This document shows, one piece after another, positions 21,926 through 30,991 of a stretch of 56,854 nucleotides of DNA. Source of the stretch: [Clostridium] methylpentosum DSM 5476 (GTDB taxonomy: Bacteria; Bacillota; Clostridia; Oscillospirales; Ruminococcaceae); contig EQ973340.1 in NCBI GenBank assembly GCA_000158655.1, positions 88,016 to 144,869 of the forward strand, read 5' to 3'. A program made the translations under genes and the position numbers. Under the pieces are notes generated by a model. The model ran no database searches, was not told the origin of the DNA, and worked only from the letters and a program-made list of their open reading frames with translations. How positions within the stretch are numbered: the first letter of the stretch is position 1; every line of letters begins with the position of its first letter.

Positions 21926-22707
21926 TGGAAAAAGGAAAACAGGTACTCGCTGAAAAAAAGCCGGAAGAAAACATCCGGCTGGATGAAAACAACATCTTCA
22001 CGGGGTTCAGGGAATTCCAGGTGGCCCAGAGAATGGCCACTGCGCTTGCGAGCTCGACGATTGTCCCCAAGGACTACCAAAACAACCCTGGCAACTGCCT
22101 GATTGCGCTGGAAATGGCGAACCGGCTGAAAACCAGCCCCATGATGGTGATGCAGAACCTTTATGTTGTCAACGGCCGCCCCGCCTGGTCAAGCCAGTAC
22201 ATCGTCGCCATGATCAACAGCTCGCGCAAATACAAGACCGAACTGCAGTATGAGATGAAGGGCAGCCGGACGGATGGTTCACTGGAATGCACCGCCTGGG
22301 TCGAGGATTACAATGGCCATCGCGTCACCGGTCCGACGGTCACGATGAAGATGGCACAGGAGGAGGGGTGGATCGGCAGAAACGGATCAAAGTGGAAGAC
22401 CATGCCGGAAGTCATGATCCGGTACAGGGCGGCTTCGTTCTTTGGGAGACTCAATTGCCCGGACATGATTATGGGGATCTACTCCGAAGAGGAGGCAATT
22501 GAGCTGGAACCGTCACAATTTGAGTTTGTGGACCAGGTGAAGGCAGCAGAGCAGGAGATCAAAGATAATGTAGGTAGGCAAGACATTGACGTCGATGTTC
22601 ACACCGGTGAGGTGATCACAAAGCCAACCGCGCAGACACAGGTTGAGGAGGAATCCGGCGAGCCTGATCTGGAGACCCAGATGAGCATAGAGGAGCCTGA
22701 TTTTTAA
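21925..22707 (+). CDS. RecT-family single-strand annealing protein
   Basis: 260 residues with a RecT-like core: NCLIALEMANRLKTSPMMVM (~47-66), then SSQYIVAMINSSRKY and MKMAQEEGWIGRNGSKWKTM, followed by PEVMIRYRAASFFGR. The acidic C-terminal tail is typical for interaction with partners. GTG start overlapping the previous stop (shared base). It anneals complementary strands during phage recombination. Confidence 0.87.
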   Translation: MEKGKQVLAEKKPEENIRLDENNIFTGFREFQVAQRMATALASSTIVPKDYQNNPGNCLIALEMANRLKTSPMMVMQNLYVVNGRPAWSSQYIVAMINSSRKYKTELQYEMKGSRTDGSLECTAWVEDYNGHRVTGPTVTMKMAQEEGWIGRNGSKWKTMPEVMIRYRAASFFGRLNCPDMIMGIYSEEEAIELEPSQFEFVDQVKAAEQEIKDNVGRQDIDVDVHTGEVITKPTAQTQVEEESGEPDLETQMSIEEPDF

Positions 22708-23408
22708 TGAGAATTATAGCGCTGGCATCGGGCAGTTCGGGCAATGCTTATGTTATTTCCAACGGGCAAACCAAACTTCTTCTGGATGCCGGTATTCCGA
22801 TCCGAAAGCTTCAGAAAAAGTGTGAATTTAACCTGATTGGGATTGACGGTTGCTTGGTGACGCACTGCCACAAAGACCATTCAGCGGCCGCACAGGCGCT
22901 TACACGGTACGGGATCGATATCTATACATCAAGCGGTACAATCCAGGCTTGTGACCTTTCTGGGCAGCATATCAAGCCTGTGAAAGCGAAGCAATCGTTT
23001 TCAGTTGGCTCGTTTGTGATTCTTCCTTTCGAAGTACAACATGACGCGCCAGAACCACTCGGGTTCTTGATCGCTTCACCTACCACAGAAGAAAAGCTGC
23101 TGTATTTCACCGATACCTATTACCTCAAATACAATTTTAACGGTCTGACTCACATCATGGGGGAATGCAACTACTCTATCCCTTTGGTTCGAAAAAGTGT
23201 GCAAAACGGGCAGATCCCTGAAGCCCTTGCTAAGCGTCTGATCAAAAGCCATATGAGCCTGGAACACTTTAAAGAATACCTACAGGCCACAGACCTATCC
23301 AAGGTGAGGCAAATCTACCTGCTTCACCTGAGCGAGAACAACAGCAACAGCAGCTTATTCAAACAGGAAATTCAGAAACTGACTGGTAAAGAGGTGTATG
23401 TGTGTTGA
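22707..23408 (+). CDS. MBL-fold metallohydrolase, YycJ-like
   Basis: 233 residues. Starts MRIIALASGSSGNAYVISNG, the YycJ/WalJ signature, with metal ligands THCHKDHSAA (~52-61) and later His/Asp residues (YFTDTYYL, KSHMSLEHF). Phage homologues usually neighbour RecT-like proteins and may supply the 5'-3' exonuclease partner; that role is inferred. Confidence 0.87.
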   Translation: MRIIALASGSSGNAYVISNGQTKLLLDAGIPIRKLQKKCEFNLIGIDGCLVTHCHKDHSAAAQALTRYGIDIYTSSGTIQACDLSGQHIKPVKAKQSFSVGSFVILPFEVQHDAPEPLGFLIASPTTEEKLLYFTDTYYLKYNFNGLTHIMGECNYSIPLVRKSVQNGQIPEALAKRLIKSHMSLEHFKEYLQATDLSKVRQIYLLHLSENNSNSSLFKQEIQKLTGKEVYVC

Positions 23409-23527
23409 AGCACCGGCTGCCATCCGTCACCTGCCGGCAGTGCCGCTACTATACCAGGTGCCTTGAGCACAGCCGGCTCTACCCCTGCACTCTGTTTCAG
23501 CGAAAAAAGAAGCACCGCAGAAGATAG
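23405..23527 (+). CDS. Cys-rich mini-protein (40 aa)
   Basis: TTG start after GAGGTG, 40 residues with four cysteines (CRQCRYYTRC...C) and a highly basic C-terminus (KKKHRRR). It overlaps the MBL gene by four bases. Probably a zinc-knuckle nucleic-acid-binding mini-protein; no family assigned. Confidence 0.6.
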   Translation: MKHRLPSVTCRQCRYYTRCLEHSRLYPCTLFQRKKKHRRR

Positions 23528-23536
23528 GAGCAAGGT

Positions 23537-24466
23537 ATGTCAAGACCTCTGAAAGATGGACTTGATTACTTTTCTAAAGATGTGGATTACTACGATGATT
23601 TCAAGATCATGGAGCTGCTCAACGAGTTTGGACCGTTGGGGCAGACGATCTATGATGTAATCGTGACAACTGTTTACGCAAACGGATACTACCTGGCGGC
23701 CCCATTAGACCAGATTGCATTTAAAGTGATCCGGACAATAGGAGGCAAGTGGGTAAAAAACAAACAGGTTGTGTTGCAAGTGATTTACTTTTGCTCGGAT
23801 ATAGGCCTTTTTGACAATGGCCTCTTGCAGCAAGGTATTATCACCTCTGCTGGCATTCAGAAACGCTACGCAAAAGCGACTGTTAGAAGGCAATCTAAAA
23901 GCAGGAAACCATATTGGTTGTTGGATTCGGACGGCAACCTCTTATTAAATGCACCCCAAAACCAGGTTTCTGCTTACAATAACTCAGTTTCTGTAGACAA
24001 TAACCCCGTTTCTGTAAACAAGAATGCCATAAAGGAAAGTAAAGTAAAGAAAAGTAAAGAAGAAATAAATAAAGAAGAAATTTCTGTATACAGAAACTCA
24101 TTGCAGGTTCAGCCGGATGAAATTGACGCTGTAGCCTTATTCGAGGAGTTTTGGAATGCTTATCCGGAACACCGAAGGCAGCACCATGCCAACGCGCAGC
24201 GGATCTTCCTCCATCTCCTGCATTTAGATCCTGATGTTCTGCCCAAGGTGATGCAGGGGCTGAAAAGAGCCAAAGGCAGCGAGCAATGGCAAAAAAACAG
24301 CGGGCAGTTCGTCCCCTGTCCGGATAAGTTTTTGATGGACCACAGGTGGGAAGACACCTACACTCCATTCCAAAAGGCCAATACTGGCGGAAACGCTCCA
24401 TCCTACGATTTGGACAGATTGATTCAGCGCGGGATGAGCATTCCTGAGCCTGAAAAATCAGAATGA
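23537..24466 (+). CDS. Phage replication protein with DUF4373 domain
   Basis: 309 residues. The first ~115 match the DUF4373/Lin1244-type winged-helix domain (DGLDYFSKDVDYYDDFKIME). An Asn/Ser/Val-rich repeat linker (NNSVSVDNNPVSVNKN, ~143-165) follows, and a C-terminal domain EFWNAYPEHRRQHHANAQ. Such proteins are DnaD-like replisome organisers that recruit the helicase to the phage origin. The ATG follows TAGGAGCAAGGT. Confidence 0.8.
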   Translation: MSRPLKDGLDYFSKDVDYYDDFKIMELLNEFGPLGQTIYDVIVTTVYANGYYLAAPLDQIAFKVIRTIGGKWVKNKQVVLQVIYFCSDIGLFDNGLLQQGIITSAGIQKRYAKATVRRQSKSRKPYWLLDSDGNLLLNAPQNQVSAYNNSVSVDNNPVSVNKNAIKESKVKKSKEEINKEEISVYRNSLQVQPDEIDAVALFEEFWNAYPEHRRQHHANAQRIFLHLLHLDPDVLPKVMQGLKRAKGSEQWQKNSGQFVPCPDKFLMDHRWEDTYTPFQKANTGGNAPSYDLDRLIQRGMSIPEPEKSE

Positions 24467-24502
24467 ATCGGATCAGGTGATATGACTCATGGAGGTTGAA
24501 GT

Positions 24503-24685
24503 ATGAAAATCTATGCGCAAAAAGGGTCGCGGCTCAACGACGATGACCGCTTGGAAATTGCCCGTCTGCTGATCAAAGCAGGCTACACAGTCCGGATCGG
24601 GCGGGAGAAGAAAGATGGCCAAGGCGTTTATCTGAATTTTGTCGAGTATCTGGGGAAAGGGGGACAGAACGGTGAAGAAGCGTAG
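24503..24685 (+). CDS. Hypothetical small protein (60 aa)
   Basis: Begins MKIYAQKGSRLNDDDRLEIA, with an LLIKAGYTVRIGREKKDG core. Context among DNA-replication genes; conserved in such phages by layout, function unknown. ATG after GGAGGTTGAAGT. Confidence 0.65.
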   Translation: MKIYAQKGSRLNDDDRLEIARLLIKAGYTVRIGREKKDGQGVYLNFVEYLGKGGQNGEEA

Positions 24686-24935
24686 CTGCAGACTGACCCC
24701 TGAAGAGCGGACAACGCACATAAATGCGGTCAAGATCCGCAAGATGACCGATCAACAGCTTGTTACGTTCGTCAACGAACAGTTTTTGAATGGCTTTGAG
24801 ACAGCCTATGAGCACAGCACTGCAAAATTTCTCGAGTATCTTGAACGGGACATCGGATCTGGAAACGGGATCGGTAAGATCACTTTCAGCCGCCTGCAAA
24901 AGATCGCAAAGGAGGGTGGTTTCATTGGGGTATAA
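24672..24935 (+). CDS. Hypothetical protein (87 aa)
   Basis: GTG start (KKRSCRLTPEERTTHINAVK) after AAAGGGGGA; the longer upstream frame lacks a ribosome binding site. Helical, soluble; overlaps both neighbours, which suggests translational coupling. No family recognised. Confidence 0.65.
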   Translation: MKKRSCRLTPEERTTHINAVKIRKMTDQQLVTFVNEQFLNGFETAYEHSTAKFLEYLERDIGSGNGIGKITFSRLQKIAKEGGFIGV

Positions 24936-25482
24936 AGGCTGGGAGGAGTACAATCCTGCTCAAAAAAATTATAAGGATCCCAGGAAGCAGCTTCAGGGCT
25001 CGAAAAATCGTCTCAGAGGCTTAACATTCGAAAACATGATAGATTACTCCTGTTTGCAATACCGCCTCAAAAAACGGGCAGAAATCGAGAAGACGCCGGA
25101 GCCACTGGAGATCGAAGGTTCCCCAATTGGACATTCATTTCGTACACACTTTACGAAAAAGGCACAGCCAGATTTCAAAGGGACCCTACGGGGTGGAAGA
25201 TCAGTTGTCTTTGAAGCGAAAACGGTGCAGAAAAACCGAATCTACCATTCGGCGGTGACTCCGGCTCAGCAAGAGCAGCTCGACCGCCACTATGAATTGG
25301 GCGCGCTTTGCTTTGTACTGGTGTCGGTTGGCCTAACAAAATTCTACCGGGTACCGTGGCGAGTCTGGAATGACATGAAGCGGATTTATGGCCGTAAATA
25401 CATGACACAGGAGGAGCTCGCAGAGTTTCAAGTAGAAGAACGCAACGGAGCCATCTTGTTTCTGGAAGGAGCTTGGCAATGA
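24925..25482 (+). CDS. RecU-like Holliday junction resolvase
   Basis: 185 residues; TTG start 8 bases after GGAGGG. Nuclease core PDFKGTLRGGRSVVFEAKTV (D and E-x-K of the PD-(D/E)xK fold) and the preceding N-terminal GLTFENMIDYSCLQY resemble RecU. It would resolve recombination or replication intermediates before packaging. Confidence 0.87.
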   Translation: MGYKGWEEYNPAQKNYKDPRKQLQGSKNRLRGLTFENMIDYSCLQYRLKKRAEIEKTPEPLEIEGSPIGHSFRTHFTKKAQPDFKGTLRGGRSVVFEAKTVQKNRIYHSAVTPAQQEQLDRHYELGALCFVLVSVGLTKFYRVPWRVWNDMKRIYGRKYMTQEELAEFQVEERNGAILFLEGAWQ

Positions 25483-25607
25483 TCATACAAAAGTCGAAGA
25501 TCTCACTCTTCCTCAGCAATCTCAAGGTATTTGCGTCCCAGGTGACACCTGTGTTCCGTGACGGATCCCTCTTCGCCATGGTGCCTCCAGTTCGGCAAAG
25601 CAAATGA
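25479..25607 (+). CDS. Small ORF (42 aa) coupled to the resolvase
   Basis: ATG overlaps the resolvase stop (ATGA). Encodes IIQKSKISLFLSNLKVFASQ and ends just before a hairpin. May be a genuine coupled mini-gene; no function visible. Confidence 0.4.
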   Translation: MIIQKSKISLFLSNLKVFASQVTPVFRDGSLFAMVPPVRQSK

Positions 25608-25630
25608 CCCTCTCGTTTTTTGAGAGGGTT
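25607..25630 (+). terminator. Hairpin in the early operon
   Basis: ACCCTCTC/GAGAGGGT with a T6 loop; followed by few T residues, so termination may be partial. Confidence 0.55.
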
Positions 25631-25675
25631 CGGTTTGATAGTTTGTATCAATTGGAATAAAAAGGGAGTGATTTA

Positions 25676-26041
25676 ATGATCCCCATCAATTTGCCAAAGC
25701 ACGAAAACTGCAAGAACTGTGGTGTCTGCTGTGGTACGATTCCAGTCATGCCATACGAGCTACAGGAGATCATGTCCTACTTAACCCAGCACCCGTTGGT
25801 CAGGCATCAGGCGCAGCAGAACAGCCACCAGCTCTTCACCTGTCCATTCAGGGATGAAGCAAACAAAAAATGCATTGTTTATCCCGTGCGTCCGATAATT
25901 TGCAGAATGTGGGGCGTGTGTGATCGTCTTGACTGCCCCCATGGAAATACGGCACACATTGATGGCCGGCCGTATATCCAGGATCACGACTGGGAGAAGA
26001 TGATTGTTATAAATCTATTGGATTGGGAGGAAGCGGAATGA
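25676..26041 (+). CDS. YkgJ-family cysteine cluster protein
   Basis: 121 residues with the cluster pattern CKNCGVCCGTIPVMP, TCPFRD, KKCIVYPVRPIICRMWG and DCPHG. Proteins of the family bind zinc or an Fe-S cluster. Its role in phages is unknown. ATG after AAGGGAGTGA. Confidence 0.87.
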   Translation: MIPINLPKHENCKNCGVCCGTIPVMPYELQEIMSYLTQHPLVRHQAQQNSHQLFTCPFRDEANKKCIVYPVRPIICRMWGVCDRLDCPHGNTAHIDGRPYIQDHDWEKMIVINLLDWEEAE

Positions 26042-26187
26042 TCATGTCACCAATTATGTTTGCCGTATTCACAGGTTGCATCTTAGCGGCTGGAGCCGCA
26101 TCAACTGCAGTTGTTTTGCTGTTGTTGGAGCGATATCCTCAGAGAAAGGAACAGAAAAAATGGGAAGAACCAAAGAACAAAAGCTAA
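26038..26187 (+). CDS. Small single-pass membrane protein (49 aa)
   Basis: ATG overlaps the previous stop. One membrane helix (FAVFTGCILAAGAASTAVVL) then a charged tail. No family assigned. Confidence 0.5.
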   Translation: MIMSPIMFAVFTGCILAAGAASTAVVLLLLERYPQRKEQKKWEEPKNKS

Positions 26188-26591
26188 TGATTGCAAAGGC
26201 GTTCTGCTATGATAATAAACTCACTCTGGAGCAAATGGATAGGATCTGGGAGTTCATGCTTGATAAAAACTGGAAGGTTGCGAAACTGACAGACGAGGGC
26301 CTTGACTGGACCGATTTAAACCCAGTCGCCATGACTTCTCTCCTGGATCTGTACCATCAGGCTTTGGAGAAAGGAAAATTGAATGATGCTCTGCTCCATG
26401 GTCAGTTGCAATGCACGCTTAAACCGGGAGATTTAGTAGTGATGGCCGGTTGCCCGGAAGCGAGAACCTACGAAGGCGAGGTGTGGACCGTAGCAAGTGA
26501 TCCTTGGATCGAGGATGGGTCAGAGGTCATCCGCCTCAAAGACTACAAGGGCGGATTTCTGGTAGATCATCTTTTGAAAATTGAATGCTAA
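26160..26591 (+). CDS. Hypothetical early protein (143 aa)
   Basis: Starts MGRTKEQKLMIAKAFCYDNK. C-terminal half (LKPGDLVVMAGCPEARTYEG, EVIRLKDYKGGFLVDHLL) has the look of a small beta-barrel. It overlaps the preceding mini-gene by 28 bases. Unknown function. Confidence 0.65.
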   Translation: MGRTKEQKLMIAKAFCYDNKLTLEQMDRIWEFMLDKNWKVAKLTDEGLDWTDLNPVAMTSLLDLYHQALEKGKLNDALLHGQLQCTLKPGDLVVMAGCPEARTYEGEVWTVASDPWIEDGSEVIRLKDYKGGFLVDHLLKIEC

Positions 26592-26614
26592 GCTGCAAAT
26601 AAAAAAGAAGGAAG

Positions 26615-26687
26615 CTCTCGCTCCCCCCTGAACAAATTCTATTATACACAATCACTTCAAATTGTGCAAGAGCGGAAGGAGCGAGAG
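26615..26687 (+). promoter_or_regulatory. Hairpin that can mask the ArpU-like gene's RBS
   Basis: CTCTCGCTCC (26615-26624) is the exact complement of GGAGCGAGAG (26678-26687), which contains the ribosome binding site of the gene starting at 26690. The long stem would hide the translation start. Confidence 0.5.
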
Positions 26688-26689
26688 GA

Positions 26690-27247
26690 ATGGAACTACA
26701 TAACCAGGTTATCATATCGATGGACAGTCTCATGGAACTGGTCGCAGAGGCCGCGGCCAAAACGGCGATCGGTGTCTACAATGAGGAACACCAAATGAAA
26801 CAGAAGGAGCGACGCCGCCAAATCCTGCGCAATACGAAGTTGCTGCTTGAGAATTACCGGTCTTTTAAAACGCATATTTCCAGATCGGTCTATGACCTTT
26901 CAACTGCGACTGAAAGTGCAGTGGATCTACTGGACATGATGTGGGATGGAACGGGAAACACGCTCAACATTCAAAGCATTAAACAAAGTGTCCTCCGGAC
27001 CGCAGTCATCATGGACCATATCACGAAAATGCTGAAAATCTATAAAGGATATTGCAGACAATCTACCCCGGAAGCCCAAAGACAATACCGGGTGATCCGG
27101 AAAATGTACGTCATGGACCCGCCCTTAACAGTAGAACAGATTTCTGCCGAGGAGAATGTGGATGTGAGGACGGTTTACAGAGATATTAACGTCGCCTGTA
27201 AAGCTCTCAGCCCCCTGTTTTTTGGTATTGATGGAATTCAGAGATGA
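26690..27247 (+). CDS. ArpU-like late transcription regulator
   Basis: 185 residues. Basic N-terminal helices, and a C-terminal sigma-region-4-like helix-turn-helix (DPPLTVEQISAEENVDVRTVY, near ~145-165). Such proteins are the late-gene activators of Gram-positive phages. It is the last early gene, directly followed by a strong promoter with CCTGTCA repeats, its probable target. Confidence 0.8.
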   Translation: MELHNQVIISMDSLMELVAEAAAKTAIGVYNEEHQMKQKERRRQILRNTKLLLENYRSFKTHISRSVYDLSTATESAVDLLDMMWDGTGNTLNIQSIKQSVLRTAVIMDHITKMLKIYKGYCRQSTPEAQRQYRVIRKMYVMDPPLTVEQISAEENVDVRTVYRDINVACKALSPLFFGIDGIQR

Positions 27248-27261
27248 CTTCCCATGTCAAA

Positions 27262-27299
27262 AACCTGTCATTGACCTGTCAATCAAACCGTCGTATAAT
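27262..27299 (+). promoter_or_regulatory. Late promoter with CCTGTCA repeats
   Basis: TTGACC (27271-27276), 17-base spacer, TATAAT (27294-27299). Direct copies of ACCTGTCA (27262-27270 and 27274-27281) overlap the -35 region and are probable activator sites. All structural genes lie downstream. Confidence 0.85.
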
Positions 27300-27321
27300 A
27301 GAGAGTGTAATATTCTGTTCT

Positions 27322-27358
27322 AAAGGCCATCTTCCGGTTTCCGGAAGGTGGCTTTTTT
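27322..27358 (+). terminator. Terminator just after the late promoter
   Basis: AAAGGCCATCTTCCGG and CCGGAAGGTGGCTTTT arms and a T6 run, only 23 bases past the -10. Structural genes can only be expressed by passing it, so antitermination or partial read-through is implied. Confidence 0.85.
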
Positions 27359-27408
27359 AATGTCCAAAATGCGGTACAACATAAATTGAGGAAGGGGGTG
27401 ATCGATCG

Positions 27409-28194
27409 GTGGACAACGATGAAAAGCGCAAACTTGCCCGTAAGGATTGGAAAAACGGGATGAAATACAAAGAGATCGCAGAAAAGTACCAAGTCTCTTT
27501 GAGCTGCGTAAAGTCATGGGCATCCCGCTATTGGAAAAAGGATAAGGTTGCGTCTTCAAAAAAGAAAGTTGCAACCAAACGCGGAAAGAAGTCGCAACCA
27601 TCTGGCGAGGAGTCGCAGCCGCGCAGGCCGCCGGGCGCTCCCTTGGGAAACCGCAACGCAGTGGGCAACTGCGGTGGTGCGCCGATCGGAAATAAAAACA
27701 ACTACAAGCATGGCCTCTATGAAACCGTCTATTGGGATACTCTGACCGATGATGAAATTGAGATGCTTCAGGGAATGGGCTTTGATGAGGAGGGCCTGTT
27801 GAAACAGCAGATCGCCCTTCTCACTGTTCGGGAGCGAAGGCTCTTAAAATCCATTGAAACCTACAGAGGACAAAAAAGTGGCTCTGAGCTGGACAGCGTA
27901 GTGAAACGGAAACTAAAAATCCAAGGCAATGTCCTAGAGGATGATTTCCAAAAACAGGTTGAAACAACGACTAAAACCCTTCCCACCTTTGATGTCATTT
28001 ACAAGCTCGAAACCGAGCTGACCCGGGTGCAGGCTAAAAAGACAAAATGCATTGAGGCCTTGAATAAGATCAGAATGCTGTATGATCCGTATGTGAATTC
28101 GCTGGGGACACCGGCGGCAGCAGCCGACCCGCTGCAAGAAGATGCGGAGGCAGTGGTTGTTTATATACCGGAGAATGGGAGGAAAAAAGAGTGA
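27409..28194 (+). CDS. terS: Terminase small subunit
   Basis: 261 residues; GTG start after GGGGGTGATC. N-terminal helix-turn-helix (MKYKEIAEKYQVSLSCVKSW), a basic linker, and the small-terminase block RRPPGAPLGNRNAVGNCGGA/NNYKHGLYETVYWDTL. It recognises the phage pac or cos site and loads the large subunit. Overlaps terL by four bases. Confidence 0.9.
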   Translation: MDNDEKRKLARKDWKNGMKYKEIAEKYQVSLSCVKSWASRYWKKDKVASSKKKVATKRGKKSQPSGEESQPRRPPGAPLGNRNAVGNCGGAPIGNKNNYKHGLYETVYWDTLTDDEIEMLQGMGFDEEGLLKQQIALLTVRERRLLKSIETYRGQKSGSELDSVVKRKLKIQGNVLEDDFQKQVETTTKTLPTFDVIYKLETELTRVQAKKTKCIEALNKIRMLYDPYVNSLGTPAAAADPLQEDAEAVVVYIPENGRKKE

Positions 28195-29591
28195 TTATCA
28201 GACCACAGCCCGGGCCGCAGGAAACTTTCCTCTCCAGCCCGGCCGACATCGTGATCTACGGCGGTGCGGCAGGCGGAGGTAAATCCTACGCGTTGCTCTT
28301 GGAACCGCTGCGGCATATCAACAATTCAGATTTCGGCGCAGTGATTTTTCGAAAAAACGCAAACCAGATTTTCAGCACTGGCGGCCTTTGGGATACTGCG
28401 GTGAAAATCTACGTATCATTGAAAGGGAAGCCGAGTCGCAGTCCAAAACCGACTTGGCGCTTTCCCTCTGGGATGAAGGTCGGGTTTGCCCATCTGGAAT
28501 ATGAGAAGGATCTGTATGCCTGGCAGGGCTCCCAGATCGCGATGATCGCCTTTGATGAGCTGACTCACTTTTCAAAGTCGCAGTTCTTTTACATGCTCTC
28601 TCGAAACCGTTCCACCTGCGGTGTCCGCCCCTATGTCCGGGCAACAACCAACCCGGATGCCGACTCCTGGGTGGCAGAATTCATTCAATGGTGGTGGGAT
28701 CCTAAGACAGGGTATCCGATTAAAGAGCGCAGCGGGATCATCCGATACATGGTCCGCCTCAACGATGTGATCCACTGGGCGGACACCCCGCAGCAGCTGG
28801 TGGAGCAAACCGAGTGTGACCTTAATGACTGCAAGAGCGTTACCTTCATCGCATCTTCGCTCAAGGACAACCAGATTCTGATGAAGAATGATCCAGGATA
28901 CCTCGCCAATCTCAAGGCACTGCCTCTGGTCGAGCGGGAACGCCTGCTGTCCGGCAACTGGAAGATCAAGCCTGCCGCAGGTATGTACTTCAAACGCAGC
29001 CAGATCGGAGCGTTCCTGGATGAAGTACCCAACGATGTGCTTCGCTGGGTCAGAGGCTGGGATCTCGCAGCAACAATCGATTCGGAAACTGGAAAGCCGG
29101 CAGCAACTGCCGGTGTGTTGATAGGCAAGCGAAAAAGCGGGCGTTACGTCATTGCGGACGTTGTGAATGTGCGACTAAGCGCTATGGATGTCCGAAAGAC
29201 AATCAAGAACACCGCCTTGATGGACAAGGCAAAGTACCGCAGGGTGAAGATCAAGCTGCCTCAGGACCCTGGACAAGCTGGAAAAGACCAGGCGGAGAGC
29301 TTCATCAAATTTCTGGCTGGGTTTGATGTCATGACAGAGCGAGAGTCCGGAAGCAAGGAGGCCCGCGCTGAGCCGATGGCAGCCCAGTGGCAGGCCGGAA
29401 ATTTTGATGTTGTTCTCGGTCCATGGAACGAAGAATATCTGAACCAACTGGAGAGTTTTCCTGAGAGCGTATTTAAGGACATGGTGGATGGCTCCAGTTC
29501 AGCGTTCAATGAGCTGGAAAAGGGGAACACATCCAGCCCGCCGGTGCCCACGGAAGTCCTGGCAAAACATAGTTATTGGAATGGGAGGTGA
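28191..29591 (+). CDS. terL: Terminase large subunit
   Basis: 466 residues; GTG start. Walker A GGAAGGGKS (~24-32), Walker B MIAFDELTH (~118-126), and the nuclease domain with GWDLAAT, ADVVNV and acidic residues (KLPQDPGQAG). It translocates and cuts DNA during head filling. Confidence 0.95.
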   Translation: MIIRPQPGPQETFLSSPADIVIYGGAAGGGKSYALLLEPLRHINNSDFGAVIFRKNANQIFSTGGLWDTAVKIYVSLKGKPSRSPKPTWRFPSGMKVGFAHLEYEKDLYAWQGSQIAMIAFDELTHFSKSQFFYMLSRNRSTCGVRPYVRATTNPDADSWVAEFIQWWWDPKTGYPIKERSGIIRYMVRLNDVIHWADTPQQLVEQTECDLNDCKSVTFIASSLKDNQILMKNDPGYLANLKALPLVERERLLSGNWKIKPAAGMYFKRSQIGAFLDEVPNDVLRWVRGWDLAATIDSETGKPAATAGVLIGKRKSGRYVIADVVNVRLSAMDVRKTIKNTALMDKAKYRRVKIKLPQDPGQAGKDQAESFIKFLAGFDVMTERESGSKEARAEPMAAQWQAGNFDVVLGPWNEEYLNQLESFPESVFKDMVDGSSSAFNELEKGNTSSPPVPTEVLAKHSYWNGR

Positions 29592-29600
29592 GAACCAAAG

Positions 29601-30986
29601 ATGGCTGGACTATTTAGGGAACAGGGAAAGATCGGGCAACGCCGGTCTTTTGGCACTTTTTTTGAAGAATTCCTCCCCGAGCTGAGGGGCAAAAAGGGCA
29701 TTGAAGCCTACCGGGAGATGGCGGACAACGACGATATTGTCGGCGCGATCCTCTTCGCCTTAAAGATGCTCATCCGGCAGGCGAGTTGGAAGGTGGATCC
29801 CGGCGGCGATACGACGGCTGACATTCAGGCAGCCGAATTTGTGGACAGCTGCCGAAACGATATGCAGGACACCTGGAGCAGCACCATGTCGGAGATCCTC
29901 TCCTTTCTGGTCTATGGCTGGTCTTATCACGAAATTGTCTACAAACGCCGCATGGGGAGGAGCAGAGATCCAAAGCATCGCAGCAAGTTTGATGATGGCC
30001 TGATTGGATGGAGTAAGCTGCCGATCAGGAGCCAGGATACATTGTGGGAATGGGCCTATGACGAGGGGGACAACCTTCTGGGTTTGTGGCAGGCCCCTCC
30101 ACCTCTTTATGAGCACATCTTTATTCCGCGAGAAAAGGCGCTGCATTTTGTGACAGAAAGCAACAAGGGCAATCCAGAAGGCCGCTCCATACTTCGCAAC
30201 GCCTACCGGGGCTGGTATTTCAAAAAGCGAATTCAGGAGATCGAAGGAATCGGGTTGGAACGCGATCTGGCAGGTTTCCCAGTCCTAACCGCACCGGAAG
30301 GAATGGATATTTGGAATACGGACGATCCTGACATGGCAAAGGCTCTGCAAGCCGCAGAGGCAATCGTTACCAGCATCAAACGGGACTCCAGAGAAGGGCT
30401 GGTGCTTGCACCGGGCTGGACGTTGGAACTGCTCAGCGCGGGCAGCCGCAGGCAGTTTGATACAGGGCAGATCATCGAACGGTATGACAACCGGATCGCC
30501 ATGACTGTGCTCGCCGATTTTATTTTCCTCGGGCATGAGAATGTGGGCAGCTTCGCCTTGTCAAGCGACAAGACGGAGCTGTTTTCAGTTGCCCTTGGGG
30601 CATATTTGGACATGATCTGCGAGGTGTTCAACTCACAGGCCATCCCCAGGCTGATCGATCTCAACGAGAACGCTTTCAGAGGGATAACTGACTATCCCGT
30701 GCTGTGCCACGGGGACATTGAAACCCCCAACCTCACCGAGTTGGGCAAGTTTATTTCGGATATGGTCAATGCATCGGTTCTGATACCGGATGACAGCCTG
30801 GAAGACCATGTGCGCGGGGTAGCCAGCCTTCCACCGCGACAGGAAAGCCCGGAAAGTGAGCCGCGAGCGCCGAAAGGCAAACAGCCGCCGCAAGAGAACG
30901 CTCCATCCAGTGATGAAGATGAGGACACCCAAAAAGCCGTACAGGCCCGGAAAAATCTGCTCAGCGGTGAGTATAAGGAGCGGTGA
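29601..30986 (+). CDS. Portal protein, DUF935/Mu gp29-like
   Basis: 461 residues. N-terminal GIEAYREMADNDDIVGAILF, then WSYHEIVYKRR and the long helical stem typical of DUF935 portals. It forms the twelvefold portal ring. ATG follows GGGAGGTGAGAACC. Confidence 0.9.
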   Translation: MAGLFREQGKIGQRRSFGTFFEEFLPELRGKKGIEAYREMADNDDIVGAILFALKMLIRQASWKVDPGGDTTADIQAAEFVDSCRNDMQDTWSSTMSEILSFLVYGWSYHEIVYKRRMGRSRDPKHRSKFDDGLIGWSKLPIRSQDTLWEWAYDEGDNLLGLWQAPPPLYEHIFIPREKALHFVTESNKGNPEGRSILRNAYRGWYFKKRIQEIEGIGLERDLAGFPVLTAPEGMDIWNTDDPDMAKALQAAEAIVTSIKRDSREGLVLAPGWTLELLSAGSRRQFDTGQIIERYDNRIAMTVLADFIFLGHENVGSFALSSDKTELFSVALGAYLDMICEVFNSQAIPRLIDLNENAFRGITDYPVLCHGDIETPNLTELGKFISDMVNASVLIPDDSLEDHVRGVASLPPRQESPESEPRAPKGKQPPQENAPSSDEDEDTQKAVQARKNLLSGEYKER

Positions 30987-30991
30987 TAACA

